A DNA stretch of 10,145 nt, from NCBI GenBank assembly GCA_017612655.1, contig JAGAFM010000151.1, positions 1-10,145 on the forward strand, written 5' to 3'. This document shows, in pieces, positions 1 through 6,626 of this stretch. The notes under the pieces are model-generated. The model saw nothing but the letters and a program-made list of their open reading frames with translations, made no database searches and was not told the DNA's origin. The DNA is from Clostridia bacterium (GTDB lineage Bacteria > Bacillota > Clostridia > Oscillospirales > CAG-272). Every line of letters starts with the position of its first letter. The first letter of the stretch is position 1. Position numbers and translations under genes: made by a program.

Positions 1-14
1 AAGTGAGTTTTCCC

Positions 15-43
15 TTGATTTCGGGGACGGTTTGCGGTATAAT
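15..43 (+). promoter_or_regulatory. sigma-A promoter of the queG-like/GH20-like operon
   Basis: A -35 box TTGATT (15-20) lies 17 bases from a perfect -10 box TATAAT (38-43). This predicts a transcript start near 50, about 28 bases before the QueG-like start codon. No other promoter is apparent before 3034, so it probably drives the three genes to 2962. Confidence 0.8.
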
Positions 44-77
44 CCGACTGAACGCGAAAAGGAGAGGAGATTCAGCG

Positions 78-944
78 ATGGCACTGATTCAACCGGTCCG
101 GGAACTGCTGGAGCAGGAACGGATCGAATGCGCCGCTCCCCTGCCTTCCGGCCTCTGCAGAATCCGGGATCCCGCCAAACTGGAAAGGCGCGGGTTTCCC
201 GAAGGATCTGTTCGCTCGATCCTCATTCTGCTAGTCCCCTACCACCCGGGAAAGGCCGCCGTTCCTCCCGACAGAAATTTGTCAGTTTACGCGTTTTCCC
301 GTGACTACCACCTCTTTTTCCGGGAACTGTTCGGGCGGATTATCCCTTCGCTTTCGCAAATATACCCCGGCTACCGTTTCGAAGGGTTTTCGGACAATTC
401 CCCAATTTCCGAACAGTATGCCGCCGCCTGCGCTGGCCTCGGCGTTCTCGGAGACAACGGTCTGATCATCAGCAGGCGGTACGGATCCTACGTGTTTCTG
501 GCGGAGGTGTTTTCCGATTTGCCGCCGGATCGGTGGGGAGAAGTCCGAACCGTTCCCCCGCAAACCTGTCTGCACTGCGGGGCATGCAGAGATGCCTGTC
601 CCATGAACCGGGAACAGCCCCCCTGCCGCGGCTGTCTCTCCGAACTGACTCAAAAGAAGAAGGATCTCCCTGAGGAGACGCCTGCCCTGATCCGTCACTA
701 CCGGACAGTCTGGGGCTGCGATCTCTGTCAGGAGGCCTGCCCGCTTAACGCAGCAGCGGAACCGACCCCCATCCCCTTCTTCCAAACAGATCTGATCCCC
801 CGTCTGACATCGGAACGGCTGAATCGGATGACGGAAGAAGAACTGTCGGAGCGCGCATTCGGATGGCGGGGTCGCAAGCCGATTGCTCGAAATGTGGCTA
901 TTTTGGAAGCCTCTCCGGATACAGTTTCCGGATCCTCTGTCTGA
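78..944 (+). CDS. short QueG-like (epoxyqueuosine reductase family) double-[4Fe-4S] protein
   Basis: A 288-residue cytosolic protein of the QueG family, whose characterised members use cobalamin and two [4Fe-4S] clusters to reduce epoxyqueuosine in tRNA to queuosine. The region around SDNSPISEQ (about 105-113; D106 is the likely counterpart of the QueG catalytic Asp) and GLGVLGDNGLI matches the QueG cobalamin-binding core. The Fe-S part has CLHCGACRDACP (C164, C167, C170, C174), a Cys in the CLSELT stretch (C186, aligned to the usual CISYLT Cys) and CDLCQEACP (C214, C217, C221), which supplies all eight usual ligands. C183 is extra. The sequence ends after the RKPIARNVAI stretch, so the C-terminal HEAT-like domain that binds tRNA in full-length QueG (about 380 residues) is missing. 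The ATG at 78 is chosen because GGAGAGGAGA (61-70) precedes it; the open frame upstream to 3 has no such site and would start before the promoter. Family membership is clear; tRNA activity is uncertain because of the missing domain. Confidence 0.8.
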   Translation: MALIQPVRELLEQERIECAAPLPSGLCRIRDPAKLERRGFPEGSVRSILILLVPYHPGKAAVPPDRNLSVYAFSRDYHLFFRELFGRIIPSLSQIYPGYRFEGFSDNSPISEQYAAACAGLGVLGDNGLIISRRYGSYVFLAEVFSDLPPDRWGEVRTVPPQTCLHCGACRDACPMNREQPPCRGCLSELTQKKKDLPEETPALIRHYRTVWGCDLCQEACPLNAAAEPTPIPFFQTDLIPRLTSERLNRMTEEELSERAFGWRGRKPIARNVAILEASPDTVSGSSV

Positions 945-959
945 AAGGAGAAAACCGAT

Positions 960-1985
960 ATGTCGAACGAACCGATTCGCTGGTATTTTCTGGCTCACCT
1001 GGGTTACAACATGTGGGGAGACCCCATCGCAGACTGGGAGGATGTCCCATCCCTGAAAGGGGGCGGCGCCCGCCGCGTTCTTCAGTTTGACGAGACACTC
1101 TTCTTTGAGGTTGCGGAAGCCTTCCGTCGCGCAGGGGGCGATTCCATCGTTCTTGACATCGGAGAAGGTCTCGTTTATCCAGAGTATCCGGATCTGGCTC
1201 CCCTGGGCGCCTACTCCCCGGACGCGCTCCGGGATGTTCTCAAACGGGTTCGCTCCATGGGGCTGGAAGTGATTCCGAAACTGAATTTTTCCACGACCCA
1301 TGCAGAATGGATGGGCTGCTACAGAAACAAAACATCCACAGAACCGTACTACCGGTTCTGTTCCGACGTCATCCGGACCGTATGCGAGATCTTCGAAAAA
1401 CCGAGCCTGTTTCACCTGGGAATGGATGAGGAAGACGGCGTCTGCCAGAAAGAGAAGAATCTGGCTCTCTGGAGGAACGGGGACCTCTGGTGGCACGATT
1501 TCGATTATCTGGCCGAATGCGTCCGTTCCAACGGATTCCGTCCCTGGATCTGGTCGGATCACATGTGGAAACTCTGGGACGAGCTTTCGGAAAAGGCAAA
1601 AGGTCCCAAGACCGACCGCGAGGGCGAATTCCTGAGCAGGATGAGCAAGGATGTCATGCAGACCAACTGGTATTACCGGACGTTCAGCCCCGACGACCCG
1701 CATCATCCGTTTCTGGACAGCGACGAACGCCCGTTCCGCGTGCTGGATGAAAACGGATTTGATCAAATCCCCGGGGGAAGCACCTGGGATCTGGAGGACA
1801 ATCTGGTCGAAATGGTCTCTTATCTCACCCCGAGACTGAGCCCGGATCATTTATGCGGATTCATGCAGACGGTCTGGCATCCGATGTCGGAGGATTACCG
1901 CGAGAAACAGTTCCAGGCAGTTGAGGCCTTTTCCCGGGCAAAGAAGGTCTACGATCAAATGGCGAATAAGCCGTACCAGGCGTGA
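960..1985 (+). CDS. GH20-like TIM-barrel protein, putative cytosolic glycosidase (paralogue A)
   Basis: A 341-residue protein with no signal peptide or membrane segment, so probably cytosolic. It resembles the catalytic barrel of family 20 beta-N-acetylhexosaminidases. The motif HLGMDEE (152-158) matches the GH20 H-x-G-x-D-E pattern, in which the Asp-Glu pair (D156, E157) orients the acetamido group and acts as acid/base. Upstream, GLEVIPKLNFSTTH (101-114) sits where GH20 enzymes carry the GxxVIPxxxxxGH strand. WIWSD (196-200) and NWYY (236-239) are at the places of later barrel strands and aromatic substrate contacts. It follows the QueG-like gene by 15 bases, with AAAGGAG at 944-950 as its ribosome binding site. 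The next gene is a diverged duplicate. Compared with that copy it carries about 13 extra residues after WIWSD. Substrate is unknown: GH20 similarity is based on motifs only, and the protein may belong to an unclassified GH20-related family. Confidence 0.6.
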   Translation: MSNEPIRWYFLAHLGYNMWGDPIADWEDVPSLKGGGARRVLQFDETLFFEVAEAFRRAGGDSIVLDIGEGLVYPEYPDLAPLGAYSPDALRDVLKRVRSMGLEVIPKLNFSTTHAEWMGCYRNKTSTEPYYRFCSDVIRTVCEIFEKPSLFHLGMDEEDGVCQKEKNLALWRNGDLWWHDFDYLAECVRSNGFRPWIWSDHMWKLWDELSEKAKGPKTDREGEFLSRMSKDVMQTNWYYRTFSPDDPHHPFLDSDERPFRVLDENGFDQIPGGSTWDLEDNLVEMVSYLTPRLSPDHLCGFMQTVWHPMSEDYREKQFQAVEAFSRAKKVYDQMANKPYQA

Positions 1986-1999
1986 AGGGAGAGAGAGCT

Positions 2000-2962
2000 G
2001 TGAAATCGTGTTACTGGGGTCTGCTGGTTCATTTGGGATTCAACATGTGGGCTGAGCCGGAAACCGACCGCGACGGGGTACGCGGAATTCCGCAGGTGTT
2101 CGGGCCGCAGACTGCGGCGCAGTACCGTCTGAGATTCGAGGAACCGCTGTTCTGGGAAACCCTGGCAGACCTGTCCGAGGCGGGCGGGAATCTCCTGGTT
2201 CTGGATATCGGAGAAGGCATGCAGTATGAGAGCCATCCGGAGCTGGCCGTTCCGGGCAGTTATTCCAAGGACGCACTCCGCGAACTGATCGTCCGGGCCA
2301 GAGGGATGGGATTTACCGTCGTTCCGAAACTGAATTTCTCCACCTGTCACGACTTCTGGATGGGACCGTATGCGCGGATGGTTTCGACCCCCGAATACTA
2401 TCGCTTCTGTGAAGACGTGATCGGAGAAGTCTGCGAGGTATTCGACAATCCCCCTCTGTTTCACCTTGGAATGGACGAAGAGAGCGAAACGTGCCAGCAC
2501 TACTACAACATGGTCTGCTTCCGTCGCGGAGAGCTCTGGTGGCATGACCTGAATTTCCTTTTCCGTACCGTCCTAAGGCTCGGCGTGCGCCCCTGGATCT
2601 GGTCCGATATGATCTGGGATCACGAGGAGGAATTCCTTCGGAGAATGTCCCGAGATGCAGTTCAGTCGAACTGGTTCTACGGACAGTTTCCGGAAGGAGA
2701 GGCTTTTTCCGGCAGACATACCCGCGCTTTCCGCATTCTGGAGGAAAACCGGTTTGATCAGATCCCGACCGGATGTATGATGTTCCGGGAATCCAATTTC
2801 CCGGAACTGTCGAAGATCCTGACTCCCGCCATCGCTCCCCATCACCTTCTCGGTTTCCTTCAGACCACCTGGTATCCCATGACGGAAACCTATCGCGAGA
2901 AGCATCGAATCTCGACAAAAGTTCTGGGGGATGCGGTGGCTGACAGCAGGGCTTTCCGCTGA
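2000..2962 (+). CDS. GH20-like TIM-barrel protein, putative cytosolic glycosidase (paralogue B)
   Basis: A 320-residue paralogue of the preceding protein, similar along its whole length (by eye somewhat under half the residues identical). Shared blocks include HLGFNMW near the N-terminus, LVLDIGEG (67-74), VVPKLNFSTCH (107-117), FHLGMDEE (154-161, D159 and E160 as the probable catalytic pair), WIWSD (199-203), FDQIP and the C-terminal MTETYREK. No signal peptide is visible. The GTG at 2000 is preferred because AAGGGAGAG (1985-1993) lies just upstream and the protein then aligns from its first residues with its neighbour. A GTG at 1982, overlapping the previous stop as GTGA, has no ribosome binding site. 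The neighbour's stop lies only 14 bases before the start, so the pair is almost certainly co-translated from one mRNA. The different loop after WIWSD and different residues around the site suggest diverged specificity or a heteromer, which is inference. Confidence 0.6.
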   Translation: MKSCYWGLLVHLGFNMWAEPETDRDGVRGIPQVFGPQTAAQYRLRFEEPLFWETLADLSEAGGNLLVLDIGEGMQYESHPELAVPGSYSKDALRELIVRARGMGFTVVPKLNFSTCHDFWMGPYARMVSTPEYYRFCEDVIGEVCEVFDNPPLFHLGMDEESETCQHYYNMVCFRRGELWWHDLNFLFRTVLRLGVRPWIWSDMIWDHEEEFLRRMSRDAVQSNWFYGQFPEGEAFSGRHTRAFRILEENRFDQIPTGCMMFRESNFPELSKILTPAIAPHHLLGFLQTTWYPMTETYREKHRISTKVLGDAVADSRAFR

Positions 2963-2983
2963 GCAGAAGAAGGAGGCGTCTCT

Positions 2984-3023
2984 GCCTGAAGTCGTGGGTT
3001 TCCGGCCTTTTTCTCATTTTTTT
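2984..3023 (+). terminator. weak intrinsic terminator after the GH20-like genes
   Basis: GCC-T-GAA (2984-2990) can pair with TTC-C-GGC (3000-3006) with one mismatch, and is followed by CTTTTT and then a T7 run at 3017-3023. The stem is short, so this is a weak call. The T7 run is followed directly by A7 (3024-3030), which sits just upstream of the next promoter. Confidence 0.35.
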
Positions 3024-3062
3024 AAAAAAACACTTGCTTTTTCATGATCGCTATGCTATAAT
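3024..3062 (+). promoter_or_regulatory. secG promoter with A-tract and extended -10
   Basis: A -35 box TTGCTT (3034-3039) is spaced 17 bases from TATAAT (3057-3062). TGC directly before the -10 makes an extended -10 (TGCTATAAT). A run of seven A (3024-3030) immediately upstream of the -35 could act as an UP-like element. The predicted transcript start is near 3069, giving a leader of about 70 bases. That leader holds a small hairpin, CCAGC (3083-3087) pairing with GCTGG (3092-3096). Confidence 0.85.
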
Positions 3063-3140
3063 TCGTTCGTTTCTGTACCCTTCCAGCAGAGGCTGGGTAG
3101 GTATCCTATCTCGAGATCCCATTTGGAGGAATTTTTCACC

Positions 3141-3542
3141 ATGATGATTGCACTGGGAGTCATCCTGCTCGTGATGGCGCTGTTTCTGACGGTTTCTGTC
3201 CTCATGCAGCACGGAAAATCCAAAAGACTGTCCGGAACCATTGCCGGCGGAGCAGAGACCTTCTTCGGCAAGACCAAAGGTTCCACAATTGATAAGATGC
3301 TGTCCAAAATCACAACGGTCGTCGCGATTCTGTTCGTAGTCGCGGTCGTTGTTGTGTACTGTATTCAGGATAACGGTTATATGGGCTTCGATGACGCGAC
3401 GAAAGTCCCGACCGAAGTAGAGAGTTCTACGGAGTCGGCGTCCGACACTCCCGCGACCGATGCTGCTTCTGAAGAACCCGGAACCGAGGCAGCGAGCGAA
3501 GCCGGTTCGGATTCTGAATCCGAGGCCGATACTCAGGGCTGA
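3141..3542 (+). CDS. secG: SecG preprotein translocase subunit with acidic C-terminal tail
   Basis: A 133-residue membrane protein of the SecYEG translocon, which assists SecA-driven protein export. Membrane segment 1 spans about residues 1-21. The conserved cytosolic loop LSGTIAGGAETFFGK (30-44) and the KMLSKITTVVAILF stretch leading into segment 2 (about 57-74) are diagnostic for SecG. Usual SecG proteins are 70-80 residues long; here a further tail from about 78 to 133 is rich in Ser, Glu, Asp, Ala, Thr and Pro and almost free of positive charge. With the established N-out/C-out topology of SecG it would lie outside the cell. The ATG at 3141 is chosen because GGAGGA (3125-3130) precedes it by 10 bases; the in-frame TTG at 3123 would lie upstream of that site. 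It is transcribed from its own promoter and closed by a strong terminator. Confidence 0.92.
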   Translation: MMIALGVILLVMALFLTVSVLMQHGKSKRLSGTIAGGAETFFGKTKGSTIDKMLSKITTVVAILFVVAVVVVYCIQDNGYMGFDDATKVPTEVESSTESASDTPATDAASEEPGTEAASEAGSDSESEADTQG

Positions 3543-3575
3543 TTCTTCCAGCAGCCGAACGAAGACCGAATAATC

Positions 3576-3608
3576 CCGCCCGGGTTTCCCTGGGCGGTGT
3601 TCTTTTTT
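3576..3608 (+). terminator. intrinsic terminator after secG
   Basis: CCGCCCGGG (3576-3584) pairs with CCTGGGCGG (3589-3597), a 9-bp stem with one G-U pair and a TTTC loop. It is followed by TGTTCTTTTTT to 3608. The T run ends only 13 bases before the next start codon, so the downstream genes probably depend on readthrough unless a promoter was missed; I see none between. Confidence 0.9.
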
Positions 3609-3621
3609 CCGGAGAGAAGAG

Positions 3622-4245
3622 GTGAATGCCGTGCTGAAACTGGACCGTCCGGTGATCGTTGAGGGAAAATATGACCGGCTTCGTCTCTTGAATCTTCTGG
3701 ACGCACCGATTCTCACGACAGACGGATTCCGTATCTTCCGAAATGCCGAAAAAAGGCTGCTGTTCCAGAGGCTTGCCGAAAAGAACGGTCTGTTTGTTCT
3801 GACCGATCCCGACGGGGGAGGCCTCCTGATTCGGAATCTGCTCCGCGGAATCATTTCCCCCGATAAGATCATTCACCTGTATGTTCCCTCCGTGAAAGGC
3901 AGAGAGCACAGAAAAAAGGCCTCTTCGAAAGAGGGGCTGCTCGGTGTGGAAGGAATCGACGACGAGACGCTGATGGATCTTTTCCGCCCGTTTGCAGTGG
4001 GCCGTTCGAACCGGCAAACGGTCCCCTCCTCCGTTTCCAAAACAGATTTTTTCGAAGACGGGCTTTCGGGGAAGCCGGACAGTTCTCTTCTCAGGCGGCT
4101 GCTTGCCGAGCAGCTCCGACTTCCGGTCAACCTCTCTTCCAATGCCCTGCTGGAGGCTATCAATCTGCTTTATTCCAAAGAAGAATACCGGGAAGCGCTT
4201 CGCAGGATCGAAACTCCCGGCCAGAATTCCGGAGGCCAAAAGTGA
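3622..4245 (+). CDS. Toprim/DUF4093 protein, ribonuclease M5 family
   Basis: A 207-residue protein of the RNase M5 type, the endonuclease that trims 5S rRNA precursors in Firmicutes. The Toprim domain shows VIVEGKYD (11-18; E14 is the expected catalytic Glu), VLTDPDGGG (59-67; the DxD pair is D62 and D64) followed by LIR, and GLLGVEGID (105-113), equivalent to the conserved GIE/GVE block. The C-terminal stretch from about 141, with the DGLSGKPDSSLLRRLLAEQL-type pattern, fits the DUF4093 (RNase M5 C-terminal) domain. RNase M5 is usually next to ksgA, but here the partner is an RNHCP protein, so it may be a paralogue rather than the housekeeping enzyme. GTG at 3622 has GGAGAG at 3611-3616; GTG at 3631 with AAGAGGTG before it is a real alternative, giving 204 residues. 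It overlaps the next gene by four bases (GTGA). Confidence 0.8.
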   Translation: MNAVLKLDRPVIVEGKYDRLRLLNLLDAPILTTDGFRIFRNAEKRLLFQRLAEKNGLFVLTDPDGGGLLIRNLLRGIISPDKIIHLYVPSVKGREHRKKASSKEGLLGVEGIDDETLMDLFRPFAVGRSNRQTVPSSVSKTDFFEDGLSGKPDSSLLRRLLAEQLRLPVNLSSNALLEAINLLYSKEEYREALRRIETPGQNSGGQK

Positions 4246-4607
4246 ACGAACTGGAACAGAAACGATTCCGAAAACAGGATGACGGATTTGTCTGCGCGAA
4301 CTGCGGGCTGAAGGTTCTCCCGCTCGGATTTTCCTCGAGAAATCACTGTCCCCGCTGCCTCTGTTCCCTCCATATTGACAACAATCCCGGCGACAGATCC
4401 AATCCCTGCGGCGGTCTGCTCAGGCCCGTCTCCGCCCTGCCGGACGGAAAAAAGGGGTTCGTCCTGATTCAGCGATGCGAGCGCTGCGGCGAAGTCAAAA
4501 GAAACCGCGCGGTTCCCGACGCGAAAATTCAGCCTGACGATCTTTCGGCTCTGATCCGCCTTTCCGCTCAACCCGCCCCTGTCTACACGAAAAAAACGAC
4601 ACGATAG
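4242..4607 (+). CDS. RNHCP domain zinc-binding protein
   Basis: A 121-residue protein carrying the RNHCP signature: C18 and C21 (CANC), the naming motif RNHCPRC (33-39, with C36 and C39), then SLHIDNNPGDR (42-52), and C56. A CERC pair (C79, C82) follows. These cysteines fit one or two zinc ribbons. The function of RNHCP proteins is not established; they are small cytosolic proteins widespread in bacteria, and the ribbon layout suggests nucleic acid or ribosome contact, which is inference. The start is GTG 4242, overlapping the RNase M5-like stop as GTGA with GGAGG at 4231-4235, so translation of the two is coupled. The tail after about 110 is basic (TKKTTR). The operon ends here at a GC-rich hairpin. 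Confidence 0.85.
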   Translation: MNELEQKRFRKQDDGFVCANCGLKVLPLGFSSRNHCPRCLCSLHIDNNPGDRSNPCGGLLRPVSALPDGKKGFVLIQRCERCGEVKRNRAVPDAKIQPDDLSALIRLSAQPAPVYTKKTTR

Positions 4608-4620
4608 GCCGATGTTCCTT

Positions 4621-4655
4621 TCCCCCGGGCTTCCAGAACGCCCGGGGGATTCTTC
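4621..4655 (+). terminator. GC-rich hairpin terminator after the RNHCP gene
   Basis: TCCCCCGGGC (4621-4630) pairs perfectly with GCCCGGGGGA (4640-4649) around a nine-base loop, followed only by TTCTTC. The stem is very stable but the T run is poor, so it is either an imperfect intrinsic terminator or an mRNA 3'-end stabiliser. Confidence 0.7.
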
Positions 4656-4700
4656 GTGCGGGGAAACCATCCAAAGCCCCTCTCAGTCTTCGGAAATGGC

Positions 4701-4729
4701 TTGACAGTTTCTCCCCGTTCTGCTATAAT
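4701..4729 (+). promoter_or_regulatory. consensus sigma-A promoter of the radical SAM operon
   Basis: A perfect TTGACA (4701-4706), a 17-base spacer and a perfect TATAAT (4724-4729) with TGC before it (extended -10). It is the strongest promoter of the window by sequence. The predicted start is near 4736, giving a leader of about 33 bases. Confidence 0.93.
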
Positions 4730-4768
4730 GAGATTCGTAAACGAAGAGAAGAAAGGGGTGGACGGATC

Positions 4769-6319
4769 ATGCTGACAACCAACGGGCGTCCGGTCAGAAT
4801 GCTGCTTGTCTACCCGGACTACACGGACCGCGACTGCACCGCCAAGGTTTCGGGCGGGAACTATATGGAAGGGCTCGCATCCATCTCTGCGGTTCTGAAA
4901 CAGGGCGGACACGACTGCCGTCTCCTCCATCTGCTTTATCTGCACAGCGAACAGGACTATAAAAACAAGCTGCGTCTCATGAAGGAGCAGTACGGGTTTG
5001 ATATTGTCGGGTTTTCCGTCCGCACCACCGCCTTTCCCGACGCGAAGGAGTATATTCGCTGGACAAAGGACCTCTATCCGGACTGCTTTGTCATCTGCGG
5101 AGGTTATCATCCGACGCTGGTTCCGGATGAAGTACTCGCCGTCGACGGTGTGGACTGCGTCTGTGTCGGAGACGGAGAGTATGCGGAACTGGACCTCTGC
5201 GACCGCATCCGTGACGGGCTGGACTACACCGATCTGGAAAGTCTGTACTTCAAACTCCCGGACGGTTCGTTCCGTCACAACCCCATCCGTCCCCTGTTCT
5301 CCGATCTCGACCGAATCCCTATCCCGGATTTTGAACTGTTCGATTACGATAATCTGGAATCCTCCAAGGTCGGAACCGCCATTGTCGTCGTCAGCCGGGG
5401 ATGCTTTTATAACTGCACCTACTGCGGAAACGGCAACTTCCGCAAGGTGTACCCCAACAAGAAGATTTACGCGCGGTTTCGGTCTCCGGAAAACGCGATT
5501 CTGTATCTGAAAACGCTTCTTTCCCGCCACCCCTGTATCAAGGTCATCAACTTCCGGGACGCGATCTTCAACATGTTCCCCGACTGGTTTGACCATTTCA
5601 TTGATCTTTACATCAAGGAAATTCATCTTCCCTGCACCGGCAACATCCGTTTCGACATTCTGACGGAGGATACCGTCAAGAAGATGAAGGAAGCCGGATT
5701 CTATACCATCGACATGGGGCTGGAGAGCGGAGACCCTGAAATGCGGTTCCAGATCCTCCGCCGGTTCCAGACGGACGAGATGATCATCCGCTGTTCCTCC
5801 TGGTTCCACAAGTACGGAATCGCCCAGCTGACCTACAATATCATCGGCCTCCCCTTCGAAGACATCCACCGAGCGCTGAAGACCATCAAGCTCAACGCAC
5901 GGATCAAGTCCGACCGCGTCATCCCGAACATCTTCTATCCTTACGAGGGAACAAAGCTGTACGAGATTTCCAAAGAGGCGGGATTTATCCCGGAGGGAGA
6001 CTTCTCGAAACGGCGCGTGCCGCTTGTCCAGCCTCAGTTTCCGGAGGAACAGGTTCTTTTCATAGAGGGATATTTCGGGCATTTTGTCCGCTGCTACAAA
6101 CGTGCGTTCGCCATGCCGAAGAGAATCGGCCCTCTCTATGAGAAATGGCTGGATCACCGCGTCACCGGGAAGCACGTTCCCTACCGTTTTTATGTTCGGA
6201 TCCACGACGGCTATGCGCATCTGCGCGGAAAGATTCAGGATTTTGTAGTCAATCACCTGCCCAAAGTCTACATGAAGCTCCGCATGCTGAAACACAGGAA
6301 ACGTGCCGAGAAAAGCTAA
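4769..6319 (+). CDS. B12-binding-domain radical SAM protein (class B type)
   Basis: A 516-residue enzyme with an N-terminal cobalamin-binding-type Rossmann domain (about 10-150; ICGGYHPTLVPDEVL at 109-123 and CVGDGEY at 132-138 are the family blocks) and a radical SAM barrel from about 200. The [4Fe-4S] ligands are in RGCFYNCTYC (C212, C216, C219), which generate the 5'-deoxyadenosyl radical. MGLESGDPEM (316-325) matches the SAM-binding GxES region. No DxHxxG cobalamin-ligating motif is visible, so B12, if bound, would be held without a protein His ligand. Related proteins are methyltransferases, cyclases and oxidoreductases; nothing identifies the substrate here. The C-terminal 70 residues are basic, end in HRKRAEKS and could contact membrane or nucleic acid. 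ATG 4769 has AAGGGGTG (4753-4760) before it. A ferredoxin follows after 21 bases, probably its electron donor. Confidence 0.88.
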   Translation: MLTTNGRPVRMLLVYPDYTDRDCTAKVSGGNYMEGLASISAVLKQGGHDCRLLHLLYLHSEQDYKNKLRLMKEQYGFDIVGFSVRTTAFPDAKEYIRWTKDLYPDCFVICGGYHPTLVPDEVLAVDGVDCVCVGDGEYAELDLCDRIRDGLDYTDLESLYFKLPDGSFRHNPIRPLFSDLDRIPIPDFELFDYDNLESSKVGTAIVVVSRGCFYNCTYCGNGNFRKVYPNKKIYARFRSPENAILYLKTLLSRHPCIKVINFRDAIFNMFPDWFDHFIDLYIKEIHLPCTGNIRFDILTEDTVKKMKEAGFYTIDMGLESGDPEMRFQILRRFQTDEMIIRCSSWFHKYGIAQLTYNIIGLPFEDIHRALKTIKLNARIKSDRVIPNIFYPYEGTKLYEISKEAGFIPEGDFSKRRVPLVQPQFPEEQVLFIEGYFGHFVRCYKRAFAMPKRIGPLYEKWLDHRVTGKHVPYRFYVRIHDGYAHLRGKIQDFVVNHLPKVYMKLRMLKHRKRAEKS

Positions 6320-6340
6320 ACAAAGATAGGAGTTCTGATT

Positions 6341-6553
6341 ATGGCCTACAGCATCGACCAGGACAAATGCATGCGCTGCGGGACCTGCGAAATCGAGTGT
6401 CCCTTTCACGCAGTTCTTATCAGCAACATCGGAACGTTCAGCATTGATCCCGACACATGCAAGAGTTGCGGCATCTGTCTCAGCGTCTGCCCCGTGGACG
6501 CTCCTTTCAGGGAAGACGGCAAAAAAGCGGCAGACGCTTCCGCCGAGTCCTGA
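6341..6553 (+). CDS. 2[4Fe-4S] bacterial-type ferredoxin
   Basis: A 70-residue electron carrier with two classical CxxCxxCxxxCP clusters: CMRCGTCEIECP (C10, C13, C16, C20) and CKSCGICLSVCP (C40, C43, C46, C50). The order C-x2-C-x2-C-x3-C-P in both halves is that of clostridial ferredoxins, with a longer linker between them and a short Ala/Ser/Lys-rich tail. ATG 6341 has AGGAG at 6328-6332. It lies 21 bases behind the radical SAM gene and has no promoter of its own, so the two are co-expressed. Supplying the low-potential electron that radical SAM enzymes need is the simplest role, though that is inferred from position. Confidence 0.92.
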   Translation: MAYSIDQDKCMRCGTCEIECPFHAVLISNIGTFSIDPDTCKSCGICLSVCPVDAPFREDGKKAADASAES

Positions 6554-6626
6554 TTCAGTTTTGGCTCTTTCGGGAACGGATCAACCGACGCGATTATTCT
6601 CTGACCGCTGAAAGGACGGATATGAC

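Noticed and set aside
282..1850. A 522-codon open frame on the minus strand opposite the QueG-like and first GH20-like genes
   Set aside because: Its translation shows no recognisable domain, it has no ribosome binding site, and both plus-strand genes opposite have clear family motifs.
3017..3030. T7A7 palindrome as a terminator hairpin
   Set aside because: It has no loop and only A-T pairs; it is better read as a T run followed by an A-tract upstream of the secG promoter.
3427..4239. A 270-codon minus-strand open frame over secG and the RNase M5-like gene
   Set aside because: It runs through the secG terminator hairpin and has no domain or start signal.
4583..6409. A 608-codon open frame on the minus strand opposite the radical SAM gene
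   Set aside because: It mirrors the codon bias of the radical SAM gene, which carries a clear CxxxCxxC motif, promoter and ribosome binding site; no motif is seen on the reverse side.
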